Assembly (NCBI GenBank): GCA_954870475.1
Contig: OX940952.1
Span: 17,399,297-17,463,296 of the forward strand
Direction of reading: 5' to 3'
Length of the DNA: 64,000 nucleotides
From: Euphrasia confusa
Lineage: Eukaryota; Streptophyta; Magnoliopsida; Lamiales; Orobanchaceae
A program made the position numbers and the translations under genes. Of the stretch, positions 42,146 to 53,249 are shown one piece after another; position 1 is the stretch's first letter; every line of letters starts with the position of its first letter. The notes beneath the pieces are model-generated. The model saw only the letters and a list, made by a program, of their open reading frames with translations. It did not search any database and was not told the origin of the DNA.

Positions 42146-43790
42146 TGTTGGAATTCGCTATCCCGGGTTATCAAAAATTGCGGAACCGATAACCCAAACG
42201 AACCCTTCGCCGGAGATCATACGAACGCCGACTCATCCGCCGGAGTCCGGGCTTTGGAGACCATGCATCCGAAGACGCACAGCCCGCCCCCACCCGAACC
42301 CCCGCGAGCCGGGGTTCATACGATCGAGCGATCGATCGCGCGCCGGGGATCGATCGGGGTGGGGCTGTTCCGACAGCCCCCGCGGCGGGTCCGGCGACCC
42401 GCCGCCACCAGGAAGCCCCCGCCTTCACGGCAGGGTAGGGCACGGCTCCAGCCCGTGCCCAGCGATCGACCATCGTGGTCGATCGCACACCCTCGGTCGA
42501 ACCGAGGGTTCGCCCCCATGCCCCACGGCCGAAACCCTAGCCGGGCGATCCGCGGTCCGGTGGCTTCGCCACCACCGCGTGATCGTTCTTCTAATCCGGG
42601 CTTCGATTTTCGGATCTTCATCCTACGGTATTCTCGATAAAAAACAAATCGAACAATTAACAAGGGGGTTGAGAATTGTACCTACGATTCGTTGTTCGGA
42701 GAAACGAAATCGACGACCTCGTGACCTTCCCGCGTATTCCTTGCACTCGTTCGAACGTCGGGTGGGCGACGAGCTATCGAACTTGTGGATCCTCTTCACT
42801 CTCAGAACTTTATTGTTGGCGTAACGTAGGTTAGTAAAAGTGAAGACCACGTAGTGCTTTTATAGGCTACGAAGGGGATCAAAAGGAGAATAAATATTGG
42901 GCTTCAATATTGAAAATTAAATTGGGTCCAACCCAAATCCATTAATTCTTATCAATATTAATTTTATTTATTTTCCACTATATAAATAAAATTGCACTCC
43001 CAATATTATTCATATTATATCAAATAATATTTCTCCAACTTAGTATTATTTATTCCGTGTATTTAAGATTTAAATATCCATGAATAAAATTTATTTATTG
43101 CTTAATAAATTTATTCATCTCTTATATCCGAGACTAGTACCACTCAACCTTATTTATTATGCGGAACAAGTCCACTCGCGAGGTTTACATAATAAATCCT
43201 TATGAGCTCATCTCGGGGATATTATCAACCCTTACGGGATACACTGCCCCTTCAAGAATTCACGGCATGCCATATATAAAATATAGTGACCCAACTTAAC
43301 CGGTAATTAACCCAATTATCAAACCGGTTAATTCCTTTGGTAAATCAAAGTCACTTATATTAAATATACACACCCGCAATTGTTTCAGGGATTAAGAATA
43401 AAATACTCCGAGTCTCAAATCAATTATCGCCGAGCAATCCTAATTGATGAGTCTCAATCGATCCGCTCAATACACCAAGTGTACAAGTGTGATAAAATAA
43501 TTAAGATAAATTATTTTCTCTCTCACACAACGACTATACCGATGGGTTGGTCCGTGTCCATCTAGGTCGTGAGCAACTGTTCGATTAAATACGAGTAACC
43601 GATAGTATAATCTTCTGTGTGCCCATGCAACACCATACTAACTACAATGTATAAAATCCAGGACTATAATTTGCATGTATTTAATTAACAATAATTAAAA
43701 GCAAATGAATGTCTGTAATTAATAGGTAAATGAAAGTGCAAACAGAGTTCAGAATACTCAAATCTAGACATTAAGTATACTACTCCATCA
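42146..43790 (-). repeat. Element H 5' LTR (right copy)
   Basis: 1645 bp inverted, TATA box 42857-42864. Near the U3 start (about 43608-43645) a short patch differs from the left copy at several adjacent sites, unlike the scattered single changes elsewhere. Confidence 0.95.
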
Positions 43791-43795
43791 GCTCT

Positions 43796-44251
43796 CAACC
43801 GAAATCCCTAGTAAAACTAGGTTTAAAGTGGTTGAGAGAAGATAGGAACCGCCTTTGACTCAGCTTCTGTCTCTGCCGCACAGCAAGCTGTTCTTCAGGC
43901 AGGGCGAACCTTCTTCAATCAACTGGAATGCTTTGCCACTTGCTAATGCCTTCCATTTCTCTTTATTTTCAGGTTCTCTATGCCTATCGCTCTCACTTGA
44001 GTCTTCTGCTCTTGTTCGTCGTGCGGCATGCCGAAGGTCTTCGTCCTGCCGCATGATTCTGCTAATGTCTTGATTGTCTAAACAAGCATGATTCAACTGG
44101 AAACTCATGCTTACACATTTCACACATACAAAGAGTGAAAAACAACAATATAAAGATGTGAAGAAAGGAGAAAACATGTAAATATGACTAAGGCATTGTT
44201 ATGCCCAGTAACTCTGCCGCATTACTCTGCCTAGCAATATTTACACTAACA
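43796..44251 (-). repeat. Element G 3' LTR, part 2 (U3 end)
   Basis: 456 bp; looks identical to 53930-54375 of the other LTR. Starts in sense TGTTAGTGTAAATATTGC. Several GCGGCAG/CTGCC words. Confidence 0.93.
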
Positions 44252-44400
44252 AACTCCCCCTTTTTATCTTTCTTCACAAAACATGAGGCAGAGTATAGGA
44301 ATAACTCCCCCTCAATGAAAACTCTCTTACTTAGAGGTTTATGAATAAACATTGTTTGAATTAACTTTTAGGCATGAGTAAGAACTCCCCCTTAGTTAAT
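44252..44400 (-). other. Multiplied polypurine tract of element G
   Basis: AACTCCCCCTTTTT touches the LTR at 44252-44265 (sense AAAAAGGGGGAGTT). Further copies AACTCCCCCT lie near 44304 and 44383. Repeated PPTs upstream of the 3' LTR are reported for Sireviruses; E has two. Confidence 0.75.
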
Positions 44401-44576
44401 GCCTTCTAAGTTAGGAAAAAAAATAACAAACAATTTTGAAGATAACACACCAATTTTTTAAAGGAAATAAAAACTAGAATTTAAATTGTTCAAACCAAAA
44501 CCGCTAGAAATAAAAGCAACAAGCAAACATAATTGTTCAACATCAAAATAAACTAAAAACTTAAAAACTTGAAAAT

Positions 44577-46937
44577 TTAAAATTCATCAGATGAGTCTTC
44601 CACATAATCCTCCAACTTCTTTGCTTCATCTTCATCATCTTCATCCTCCTCATCATGCTCTTCAAGTCCTTCAGTCTGCCTCTCCTGCTCTTGCTCTTCA
44701 GTCTGCCTCTCCTGCTCCTCAGTCTGCCTTTCATATTCTTTACTCTGCCTCTGCGCAGCTACTCCCCCTTTTTGTGTAGAAACACCATGGTTATCCAGTA
44801 AGTAGAAAATGGCATTTTCAATGCCTACAGCCATATGGGCAGTCATATCCTTGCACAACTGAGCCGCATAGTCTTGTGCAAACTTGCGAGCTTGGAGATA
44901 GATATCAGGCAGGCCTTCGGAAGAGGCAGCACCACCAGTGGCTTCACCCTGCGGCAGAGCAGTAGGTGCCTTGGTCTCAAACATGTGGTACCCTTTCCAT
45001 GGTAGATCATTGGGCTCCTTGGGAGTGAATTTGATGATCGGGCTGCTACGGCATACATTGTCAGAGGCAATGGGTTGATACCCTTGATCTTGACAAATCT
45101 CCCAAATCAGAGAAGGAAAGGCGAGGCTATGGCTCGGATTGAGATCCTCAATTTGTTTGCACATTTTTGCAAAAATAAGTTCCCCCAAATTGACTTGTTT
45201 GCTTGCACCGAGGGCATAAATGAGCTCGGCAGTGGCAGCATGAACACGGTGTGTGTTCGTTGTTGGAGTCCAATTTGATTTCGCAATTGTAAAAAGGAAG
45301 TTTGAGAAAGCACTTATCTTAGGCACAGGAGGTGGATTCAATGTGACTTGACCACCGAGGAGACGACGAGCAACGGCAGTTGGATGAGGCTTGAGTTGCA
45401 GAGGATACTGAACTTCATAACGATCAAGAAAAACGTTGATGGCAGTGGGAGAGAAATTGTAGATCTTTTGGCGAACATAAACCTTGCCATATCCTCGAGA
45501 TTGTGGATTGGCGAAACATGGACGCAAGTTGGCGTAGAAATCGCGCACCATCTCAGCACAGAAACCTCCGGCATACGACACGGCCTTGCGAAGCTTCATT
45601 TGATCCAGAAATTGATCAAGTCGTTGATCAATAATCGTCGTGAAATCAACACGGCGGTCGGGGATTATAGGCTTAGTGGCATAGTAAGGCCCGAGAGTGG
45701 CACGACGACGGGACCAGTAGCGCTCGGAGTATGCTCCTAATGCCTCCACATCAGAATTTGCATCCTCCGCGGGTGCCGTCAGGAGGGCATCGGAAGCGGC
45801 AGGGAGTTTACCCTTTTTCGTAGTCGAGGCAGGGGGAATGGTAGAGGCTTCCAGATCACTTTGGGAGCTCGCGACCTTGGATCCGCCACCTTTTTGCTTC
45901 TTTCCTCGAGTGGATTTGGATGGAGAAGTATCCAAATAAATAGGATTGGAGCGAGAGGTTGGAGGCAGGTTCTTGGCCTTGAGTCGAGCTGCCTGGGTGG
46001 ATGGCCGACTGGATTGTCGTGTGGGAGGGCCTTACTTGACAGTGGCCTTGCGCTTCTTGCTTTGGCCCAATTCTGTTGGTTCTGACTCAGTGGCAGAGTC
46101 TTGAACCACTTCATGATCATCTCCGTCGAAGTGTTCGGAGGCTGTCGAAACGTCCGGCGAAACCCGGGGAAAGGGAGTGTCCGAGCGTGCTTTCCGGTAA
46201 GGCGATGGACAGTCAAAATCACCATATAATCCCCTCATCGACGAAGTGTCAGAATCGAAGGGGAGGTCCTTGAGGCCAAACGAGGAGGAGTGAGGCGGCG
46301 GTGTGAATTTTGGCAGGATGATTTGAAGAGGAACAGCGGCAGTGGGAGGGGCGGCAGTAGATGCGGCAGTCTGAGCGCTGTCCGGAGTGTTGAATGCATC
46401 CAGGAAGTCATCCGTGTTGAACGACCTTTGATTTTGGGCATCATATTCGAGCACATTGGAGATGCCTGAGATCACCGTGGGTGGTCGTGGCGTCTGAGAT
46501 GGCCCGGTATCGTCGCCGGAAGTGGCTCCTTCATGAATCTGAGAAGCCTGGGCAGTCTGAGGGTCAGGGTTGAGGATCGGTGGATCTGCGGCAGCCTGGC
46601 CGTCTGTGGCAGGGTTTGAGGGTTCCAGATCTGGGGCAAGCTGAACTGTGGCGGTGGCAGAGTCAGCGAGTCCCTGCAAGATTTCACCAGCCATGGTCCC
46701 TTCCGGCGAGATTGCCATCGGGGATCCGTGAGGAGACATACCTGAGCCAGGGGATACCTGAGTTTGCGGCGGCGATGAAGTGGTGGCCGGCGCGTTGGAG
46801 GCAGCGAGGAGTTGCTTTTCGGCCTCGGAGGCTTCCTGGAGGGTGATGTTCTCCGGCGTGGCGTCCGGTCGAATCTCCTGGAGAACCTTCATGAAGGCGG
46901 GGTTGGCACAGAGCTCGGCAAGGATTTTGGAGGCCAT
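44577..46937 (-). CDS. Element G third ORF (one in-frame stop)
   Basis: One frame of 787 codons from MASKILAELCANP (46937) to the stop at 44577, broken only by TAA at 46032-46034; reading resumes in the same frame with no other stop, and an internal Met lies at 45935. The first 300 residues are Pro/Ser/Thr/Ala-rich and low complexity. Residues about 400-640 form the conserved domain shared with E (RYWSRRRATLG, SRGYGKVYVRQKIYNFSPTA, FLFTIAKSNWTPTT). The tail has ERQTEEQ repeats and an acidic end. No membrane segment or signal peptide. Role unknown. The TAA could be a late mutation or a leaky stop. Confidence 0.82.
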
Positions 46938-47060
46938 GGATTCGAGATTGAAGGAAAAATAGGGTTTTGATTTCTTGGTGCTGAATAAAGGAAAACAAAT
47001 TGGGTTTTTAAAGGTGAGAGAGTTGAGATTTTGAGTTTTGAAAAATTGAGAACACTTCAA

Positions 47061-47696
47061 TCGGTTAAGAGGTAGAGAGATTGTAGGAGATGAAGTTTGA
47101 ATTTCAAAGATAAGGATTAAAAATAATGGAGTGAAAATAGGATTTTAGTTGATGGAGAATAGGAAAAGACTCCTCCTGCAGCGCAATGATTGTTTCTCAA
47201 CGGCTGGAAAAAATAACGGTCGTTATGCGGCAGGGTGGTGCCGCAGTGCACTACCTTGCAAATTTATTTTATTTTATTATTTTTTTTTTTTTAATTTTTT
47301 TTATTTTTTTATTTTTTTATTTTTTTATTTTTTTTAAAAAAGAGTACATATTTTTGTTGGTGTGAATTCTTCAAAGAGAATAAAAATCCTAGGAGAAGAA
47401 GAAAAAAAATCATAATCCTAGGTGTTCTTGTGCTGCATAGGTAGAGCGTGCCCTTGCGTAGGCATTGATATCAGAAATAAATATTGAGTGTATGAAATAC
47501 CTAAATCGAATTGTACATGGAATTCTTAACCCTAGTTAGTATAATTACATGTATGTGGGTTCGCCCATGTTACCAATGTGATGTTGGTATGTTCTTTTCC
47601 TTCGGAAAACTTTTACACACAATTTTAATTTGATAAAAAAAATATAGGCAGAGCGAAGCTGGCATGACATTGCGGCAGCACGAAGCAGAAATGCTT
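47061..47696 (-). other. Element G spacer between pol and third ORF
   Basis: Non-coding; includes an 84-bp T-rich run on plus (47262-47345). By analogy with E a promoter for the third ORF may lie here or just downstream (TTTAAAA near 47007), but no clear TATA/G-box pair is visible. Confidence 0.65.
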
Positions 47697-49358
47697 CTAG
47701 GGCATGATGCACATGCACAAAGATCTTCTTAGTATGATGAAGCGATCTGCGCTTAGTGGTTTAGTGAAGATGTCGGCTTTTTGATTCTCCGTTGGTATGT
47801 GGTCAAGTCTTAAGAGTCGTTTTTCCACTAGGTCACGTATAAAGTGATGCCTAATACTGATGTGCTTGGTTCGCGAGTGTTGAATAGGGTTATGGCTGAT
47901 ATTAATGGCACTAGTATTGTCACAATAGAGGGTAAGGGTGTTACTCTCCAAATGGTAGTCATCGAGCATGTGTTTGAGCCAAATAAGTTGAGTACTGCAA
48001 CTCCCTGCGGCAATGTATTCGGATTCGGCAGTGGATAGAGAAATGCAGTTTTGCTTGCGGCTATGCCAAGAGATGATGTTGTTTCCAAGGAAGCAGCATC
48101 CTCCACTGGTACTTTTCCGGTCATCCAAGTCTCCAGCCCAGTCGGCATCGGAAAATCCAACCAAGTTGGTGTTGGTGTCTTTTGTGTACCAAATGCCTAG
48201 CTCGATGGTAGAGGCAACATAGCGAATGATACGTTTGACTGCCTTCAAGTGGTCTTCCTTTGGATCTGCCTGAAACCTAGCACATAGACAAACACTATAC
48301 ATAATATCTGGTCGTGTTGCCGTTAGATAAAGTAAACTCCCTATCATAGACCGATAGAGTGTCTGATCTACTGTGGCAGAGCCAGTATCTAGAGCAACTT
48401 TGTCCGTTGAGCCCATTGGTGTCTTCGTGGGCTTAGCTCCATCAAGATGAAATCTTTTCACAAGATTTCGAGCGTATGTTGATTGAGATATGAATGTTCC
48501 AGTAGGTAGTTGTTTGATGTGCAAACCTAAGAAATGGGTTAGTTCGCCTACCATGCTCATTTCGAATTTTGATTCCATGGCAGTAGTAAATGATTTCAAC
48601 ATTGTGTTACACGTAGAACCAAATACAATATCATCTACATACACTTGAGCTATCAAGATTTTGGAAGAATTAAATTTAATGAACAAGGTTTTGTCGGCTG
48701 TGCCGCGGGTGAAACCAAACTTTAGGAGAAAGTCGGTTAGGCACCCATACCAAGCTCGAGGAGCTTGTTTTAGGCCATATAGTGCCTTGTGAAGTTTATA
48801 CACATGGTCTGGAAAATTTGGATCTTCAAAGCCTTTGGGTTGAGCAACAAAGGCTTCTTCATCAAGTATGCCGTTTAGGAAGGCAGCCTTAACATCCATT
48901 TGAGGCAACGTGATGTTAAGGTAGCAAGCGATGGCAATGAGCATCCTTATGGACTCCATGCGTGCAACTGGGGCAAATGTTTCGTCGAAATCAATGCCTT
49001 CGATCTGTGTATAACCTTGTGCTACTAGTCGTGCCTTGTTCCGCACGATCTGCCCATGCTCATTTGATTTGTTCTTGAAGATCCATTTTGTCCCGATGAC
49101 ATTTTTGTTTTTGGGACGAGGAACGAGTTTCCAAACTTGGTTTCTTTCGAACTCGTTCATTTCCTCTTGCATTGCCATAATCCAAAAATCATCCTTTAAT
49201 GCTTCTTTTATATTTTTGGGTTCTACCTCAGATAGGTATGCAACAATGCCTATCTCAACGCATGTAGCTGATATGCTCACATTTCTTGTCATATTTTTAT
49301 AATCAATGTGCGGATGATTCCTTGTGCGTTTTGGCAGAATTTGACTTGATGGGTGATT
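47697..49358 (-). CDS. Element G reverse transcriptase and RNase H
   Basis: Same frame as the upstream gag-integrase ORF and separated from it only by TGA at 49359-49361. Begins NHPSSQILPKRTRN, then VIGTKWIFKNKSNE, ARLVAQGYTQIEGIDFDETF, LPQMDVKAAFLNG, ALYGLKQAPRAWYG, VYVDDIVFG (about 48630), RNase H DADWAGDLDDRKSTSGG (about 48130), STAESEYIAAGS and LYCDNTSAINIS. Ends ILRRSLCMCIMP. All RT and RNase H catalytic acids are present. Confidence 0.92.
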   Translation of the reverse strand, partial: NHPSSQILPKRTRNHPHIDYKNMTRNVSISATCVEIGIVAYLSEVEPKNIKEALKDDFWIMAMQEEMNEFERNQVWKLVPRPKNKNVIGTKWIFKNKSNEHGQIVRNKARLVAQGYTQIEGIDFDETFAPVARMESIRMLIAIACYLNITLPQMDVKAAFLNGILDEEAFVAQPKGFEDPNFPDHVYKLHKALYGLKQAPRAWYGCLTDFLLKFGFTRGTADKTLFIKFNSSKILIAQVYVDDIVFGSTCNTMLKSFTTAMESKFEMSMVGELTHFLGLHIKQLPTGTFISQSTYARNLVKRFHLDGAKPTKTPMGSTDKVALDTGSATVDQTLYRSMIGSLLYLTATRPDIMYSVCLCARFQADPKEDHLKAVKRIIRYVASTIELGIWYTKDTNTNLVGFSDADWAGDLDDRKSTSGGCCFLGNNIISWHSRKQNCISLSTAESEYIAAGSCSTQLIWLKHMLDDYHLESNTLTLYCDNTSAINISHNPIQHSRTKHISIRHHFIRDLVEKRLLRLDHIPTENQKADIFTKPLSADRFIILRRSLCMCIMP

Positions 49359-52300
49359 TCATCGAACATGCCCTGGTGGATCTCGTCGTGGTTCTTCCAA
49401 TGCCTCTTCTACATCTGATGAATCAGATTCTTGAGACGTTGCATTGTTATTTGACTGATCCGCGGATGTATCAGTGGTTCGGGCATCGGCATTGGGAGCA
49501 GTAGGTAAGGCAGCCAGGTTCATAGTGCCTTCTGTAGTTCCTGCTGCGGCAGGGTGTTCGAGTAGTTCTTGAATACCATCTTCTCGAGGTTTCTTAAGAA
49601 TGCTTAGATCATCGAACTGCACATTCACTGATTCAATAATAGTTTTGGTTAGTGGAATAAATATTCGATAGGCATGACTATTTCTAGAGTATCCAACAAA
49701 TAATCCTTTGAATGCCTTTGGTTCAAACTTTGTTCTAGCTACTCTATCATTCAAAACATAACATACAGAGCCAAACACATGAAAATATTTCAAATTCGGT
49801 TTCCTATTATTTAAGATTTCATAGGCTGTCTTCGATGTGCCTCGTCGTAGGCTGATGCGATTTAGAATGTGGCATGCGGTATTGGTTGCTTCTGCCCAAA
49901 GAGCTTTGTTGAGATTTTTTGAAATCAACATGACTCGGGCCATCTCTTGTAAGGTTCTGTTCTTTCGCTCTGCCACGCCGTTTTGTTGAGGTGTGATTGG
50001 GGCAGAGAACTCTTGGGCAATGCCTTGTGCATCACAAAACTTGGCAAGTTGTTGATTCTCGAATTCGGTGCCATGATCACTCCTTATTCTTTTGACATTT
50101 GTCTCATGGTTTGTTTTGATCCACCTAATGAGTTTAGAAACTTCTCCAAATGTCTCGCTTTTATCCTTTAGAAAGCGTACCCATGTGTATCTTGAGAAGT
50201 CATCGACAACTACAAGTACATATCGATTCTTAGAATGACTTTCTGTCTCAATAGGTCCCATGAGGTCCATATGAAGGAGATCAAAGCATTGAGATTGCTT
50301 TTGGTAAAAATCTGCCTCGGATTTTGTTGATCCTGCGGCAGAGGCAGTTGGCTCTGCGGCAGGGAGAGCTGGATGACTTGTCCGGGTCATTTTTCCTTGT
50401 TGGCATGGTCCACATACACTTTTCTCGATCTTGGAGAGTGTTGGAAGTCCACGGACGGCATCGAGCTTGATAAGGCGCTCCAAATTCCTAAGGCTTGTAT
50501 GACCAAGTTTTTGGTGCCATAGATCTACCTCATTTTGTACTTTTGCGGAGAAGCAAGTTTCTCCAATGGAGTAGCAATTGTTTGATGTAGATCTCTCCCC
50601 CTTAACGAGTGGTTTTCCTTCACGGTCAAAGACTTCGCATGCTGGATGTGTGAATTTGACATGCATGCCATCATCGCATAGTTGACTTATGCTAATGAGG
50701 TTGGTGATTAGGCCTTTTACGTGGAGAACTTGTTGTAGTTTAGGCAGTCCTTGTACGTTCAAAGTGCCTCGGCCTACAATTGATCCGCAAGATCCTCCTC
50801 CAAATGTGACTTCACCTCCTTGAAATGTTTTATAGTTGACAAGGTGATCACTATTGCCGGTCATGTGTCGTGAGCACCCACTGTCAAAGTACCATTTGTC
50901 ATCCTTGGTAGCTTTGAGGGCGGATACGACACTGCATTTTATGTCAATTTTGGTGATAGATGGTGTGGCAGGATTAACAACAGGGAAGGCAGGAGGAACA
51001 GGACATTCGTTGTTAGTAGTGAATTTAGCTTTTGGAACCCACTTATGTGATGTAACAGGTTTAGCCTTCTTTAAATAAGTCTCCTTTGCCTTAGACAAGT
51101 TTGATCTAGATCGAGTATTGTTGACCTTTTTGTCGGTATGCCATGCTCCAACGTTTGAATGAAGGTGACGTCCATTTTCCCAATCCTCTTCACGTCTCCA
51201 ACAATATGGTCGAATATGACCAGGAATCAGACAGTAGTGACAAACATATCGTCTCTTGACTTTGTTTTTTAATTTGGGCAGAGGCGGCCTTGTCTTCGTT
51301 CTGCCTGCTGCAGCTTGTCCTTGCCTCTGCCTACTGCCTTTGCCGTGAGCAGTCATTTTCTTGATTCCTCTTGTAGTGGATTCTTGTGAAGGTGTGAGAG
51401 TATCTTGTAGACCATCATTTGATTCCTTCACAAAGGAGATTCCCGTTGAACTCTTTCTTGGGGGAAAAACGGCGTCTACGGTCTTTTGATAACCGAGGCC
51501 TTGTCGTTCAACATTTGAGATACTCATCACGGCATCAAGTTTTGATGTGGCCGTGTTGAGTTTCTCAAAAGTGTTGTTGGCAGCCTCGAGTTTGCCATTT
51601 GCTCGCTCAAGATCATTTTTTAGTTTTTCAACTTCCATGTCTTTTCTTGTGAGTTGAACATCGAACTTCATCAAGCGTCCTTCAAGATCATTTTTTTCAA
51701 CTAACATTTGTTCAATGGTCATGGCTTGCCTTTTTATCTTATCTTCATATGCGGCTTTGTTGGAGGTTAAAACTTCTACCATTTTGTTTTGCCGTTGAAG
51801 ATCCATGCGTAGCTCATCAAATTTATCTTTTAGTTCAATAAAAAGATCAAAAGGAATTTCCTCATCCTCATATTCATTGTCTGAAATGGAGGCAGTGAGA
51901 CAAACGATCCGTTCTGCCTTGTCTGCGGCAGAGGTAAAGAAAGCAACGTGACTTCGGTCTGCGGCAGGAGTTAGATAGTCATCTTCTGCATCCGAGAGAG
52001 AGATGCCATCATACCGAGCAGCTAGTGCGGTTTCGGAGAACTCATGGCATAGTTGTTCCAAATCTTCTGGTTCAATCATGGAGTTTAAGGCAATGCCTCG
52101 ATCTTTTGATGGGCATTCCGAAGAGTAGTGCCCAAGTCCATGGCATGTATGACAAGTGATCTTAGACCAGTCCTTCGAGGAGTTGGAACCGGAGCTTGAT
52201 CCAGGGCTTGATTGACGTGTCACGAGCCGCCTATCTTGATTTGAAGTGGTCTTGGGAGGCAACTTCCTTCGGCGGGGATCGTATGGTTTTCTCAACGACC

Positions 52301-53183
52301 GAACAAGCATGGCATCCACCTTCTTTGAGAGTAGGGCGTACGTGTCTCCTCCGTCTTCTTGTCCTAGTAGCTCATAGATTTCTTCGTCAGTCAAGTCATT
52401 TGTAGAGGAGTTGGTGCTGCTGTCTTGTGAGCTTCTGGAGTCCCTGCCATGCGAACTTCTGGAATCCCTGCCATCAGGTTCTGCCACCGTATAGGCAAGG
52501 TTTTTCTCGCTTTTTCTTTCGCGTGACTGGCCATGGGACGCACGATCTTCCTCATTAAGCTCATGGTTCTTAAGAACTCCCATTAGGGTGATGTAGTCTT
52601 CAGAGGTACCTATGGGACCTTCTTCGATGGCCGTTACTTTTGATTTGAACTTCGAGTTCATCGATCTAAGTAGTTTGCTACAAACAGCCTCATTGCCAAT
52701 GGGAGAGCTGAGGTCAGCACATTCAATGACGATAGACATGACTTCGCCAAAGTACTGCCTTGCCGACTCATCCTCACGCATTCGTAAGTTTTCGAAGCGA
52801 GACATGAGCATTCGGACCTTGGTTTTCTTTACCGTGGAGTTACCTTCACAGTGAAGTTCCAGTTGATCCCATATACTCTTGGCTGATGCACATTGCTTGA
52901 CGATTTTGTACATATCACAATCGATAGACTCAAGGATGGCACACCTTGCCCTATCGTTGGCAGTAGCTGTGGCAACCTCATCGGTAGACCATTTTTCGGG
53001 AGCCTTTTCAAGCATTTTACCGTCCGGTAACTCCTCCAAAGGAGGTTTACATCCTTTAAGGACTGAAAGCCAAGCATTTCGATCAATGGATTTAATCCTT
53101 GCCTCAATACGAGTCTTCCAAAATCCATAGTTGGTACCGTCAAGAACAACCGGTGTTCGTACGATAAAGGATGGATCTGACAT
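49359..53183 (-). CDS. Element G Gag, protease and integrase
   Basis: 1274 codons from MSDPSFIVRTPVVLDG, 53 bp after the primer site. Approximate residues: Gag core 1-230; CCHC CHTCHGLGHYSSEC at 344; coiled coil 470-570 (KLKNDLERANGKLEAANN); second CCHC CHYCLIPGHIRPYC at 648; protease WYFDSGCSRHMTG at 764; pre-integrase WHQKLGHTSLRNLERL near 890; integrase HMDLMGP, RSDHGTEFEN and NGVAERKNRT near 970, 1036 and 1070. Ends at TGA 49359-49361, in the linker between integrase and RT where E keeps an open frame; a CGA to TGA change is the simplest reading. Confidence 0.93.
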   Translation of the reverse strand: MSDPSFIVRTPVVLDGTNYGFWKTRIEARIKSIDRNAWLSVLKGCKPPLEELPDGKMLEKAPEKWSTDEVATATANDRARCAILESIDCDMYKIVKQCASAKSIWDQLELHCEGNSTVKKTKVRMLMSRFENLRMREDESARQYFGEVMSIVIECADLSSPIGNEAVCSKLLRSMNSKFKSKVTAIEEGPIGTSEDYITLMGVLKNHELNEEDRASHGQSRERKSEKNLAYTVAEPDGRDSRSSHGRDSRSSQDSSTNSSTNDLTDEEIYELLGQEDGGDTYALLSKKVDAMLVRSLRKPYDPRRRKLPPKTTSNQDRRLVTRQSSPGSSSGSNSSKDWSKITCHTCHGLGHYSSECPSKDRGIALNSMIEPEDLEQLCHEFSETALAARYDGISLSDAEDDYLTPAADRSHVAFFTSAADKAERIVCLTASISDNEYEDEEIPFDLFIELKDKFDELRMDLQRQNKMVEVLTSNKAAYEDKIKRQAMTIEQMLVEKNDLEGRLMKFDVQLTRKDMEVEKLKNDLERANGKLEAANNTFEKLNTATSKLDAVMSISNVERQGLGYQKTVDAVFPPRKSSTGISFVKESNDGLQDTLTPSQESTTRGIKKMTAHGKGSRQRQGQAAAGRTKTRPPLPKLKNKVKRRYVCHYCLIPGHIRPYCWRREEDWENGRHLHSNVGAWHTDKKVNNTRSRSNLSKAKETYLKKAKPVTSHKWVPKAKFTTNNECPVPPAFPVVNPATPSITKIDIKCSVVSALKATKDDKWYFDSGCSRHMTGNSDHLVNYKTFQGGEVTFGGGSCGSIVGRGTLNVQGLPKLQQVLHVKGLITNLISISQLCDDGMHVKFTHPACEVFDREGKPLVKGERSTSNNCYSIGETCFSAKVQNEVDLWHQKLGHTSLRNLERLIKLDAVRGLPTLSKIEKSVCGPCQQGKMTRTSHPALPAAEPTASAAGSTKSEADFYQKQSQCFDLLHMDLMGPIETESHSKNRYVLVVVDDFSRYTWVRFLKDKSETFGEVSKLIRWIKTNHETNVKRIRSDHGTEFENQQLAKFCDAQGIAQEFSAPITPQQNGVAERKNRTLQEMARVMLISKNLNKALWAEATNTACHILNRISLRRGTSKTAYEILNNRKPNLKYFHVFGSVCYVLNDRVARTKFEPKAFKGLFVGYSRNSHAYRIFIPLTKTIIESVNVQFDDLSILKKPREDGIQELLEHPAAAGTTEGTMNLAALPTAPNADARTTDTSADQSNNNATSQESDSSDVEEALEEPRRDPPGHVR

Positions 53184-53235
53184 TGTGAGTGTGAAAAATC
53201 AGAGGGACCGTTAGCACTAAGTGAGTCTAGTGTCG

Positions 53236-53247
53236 GCTCTGATACCA
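53236..53247 (-). other. Element G primer binding site
   Basis: GCTCTGATACCA on plus, two bases from the 5' LTR (53250). Confidence 0.93.
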
Positions 53248-53249
53248 CT

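Larger units (their letters stand above)
34916..43790 (-). mobile_element. Element H: Angela/BARE-like copia with intact pol, inserted in the G LTR
   Basis: 8875 bp, LTRs 34916-36561 (1646 bp) and 42146-43790 (1645 bp), target duplication GCTCT, innermost of the nest. It has a primer site, a leader with three 26-bp motifs, a single uninterrupted gag-pol ORF with intact pol domains, and a PPT. Its gag lacks the capsid core. The LTRs differ at about 14 positions, most of the right-hand ones clustered at about 43608-43645. Confidence 0.96.
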
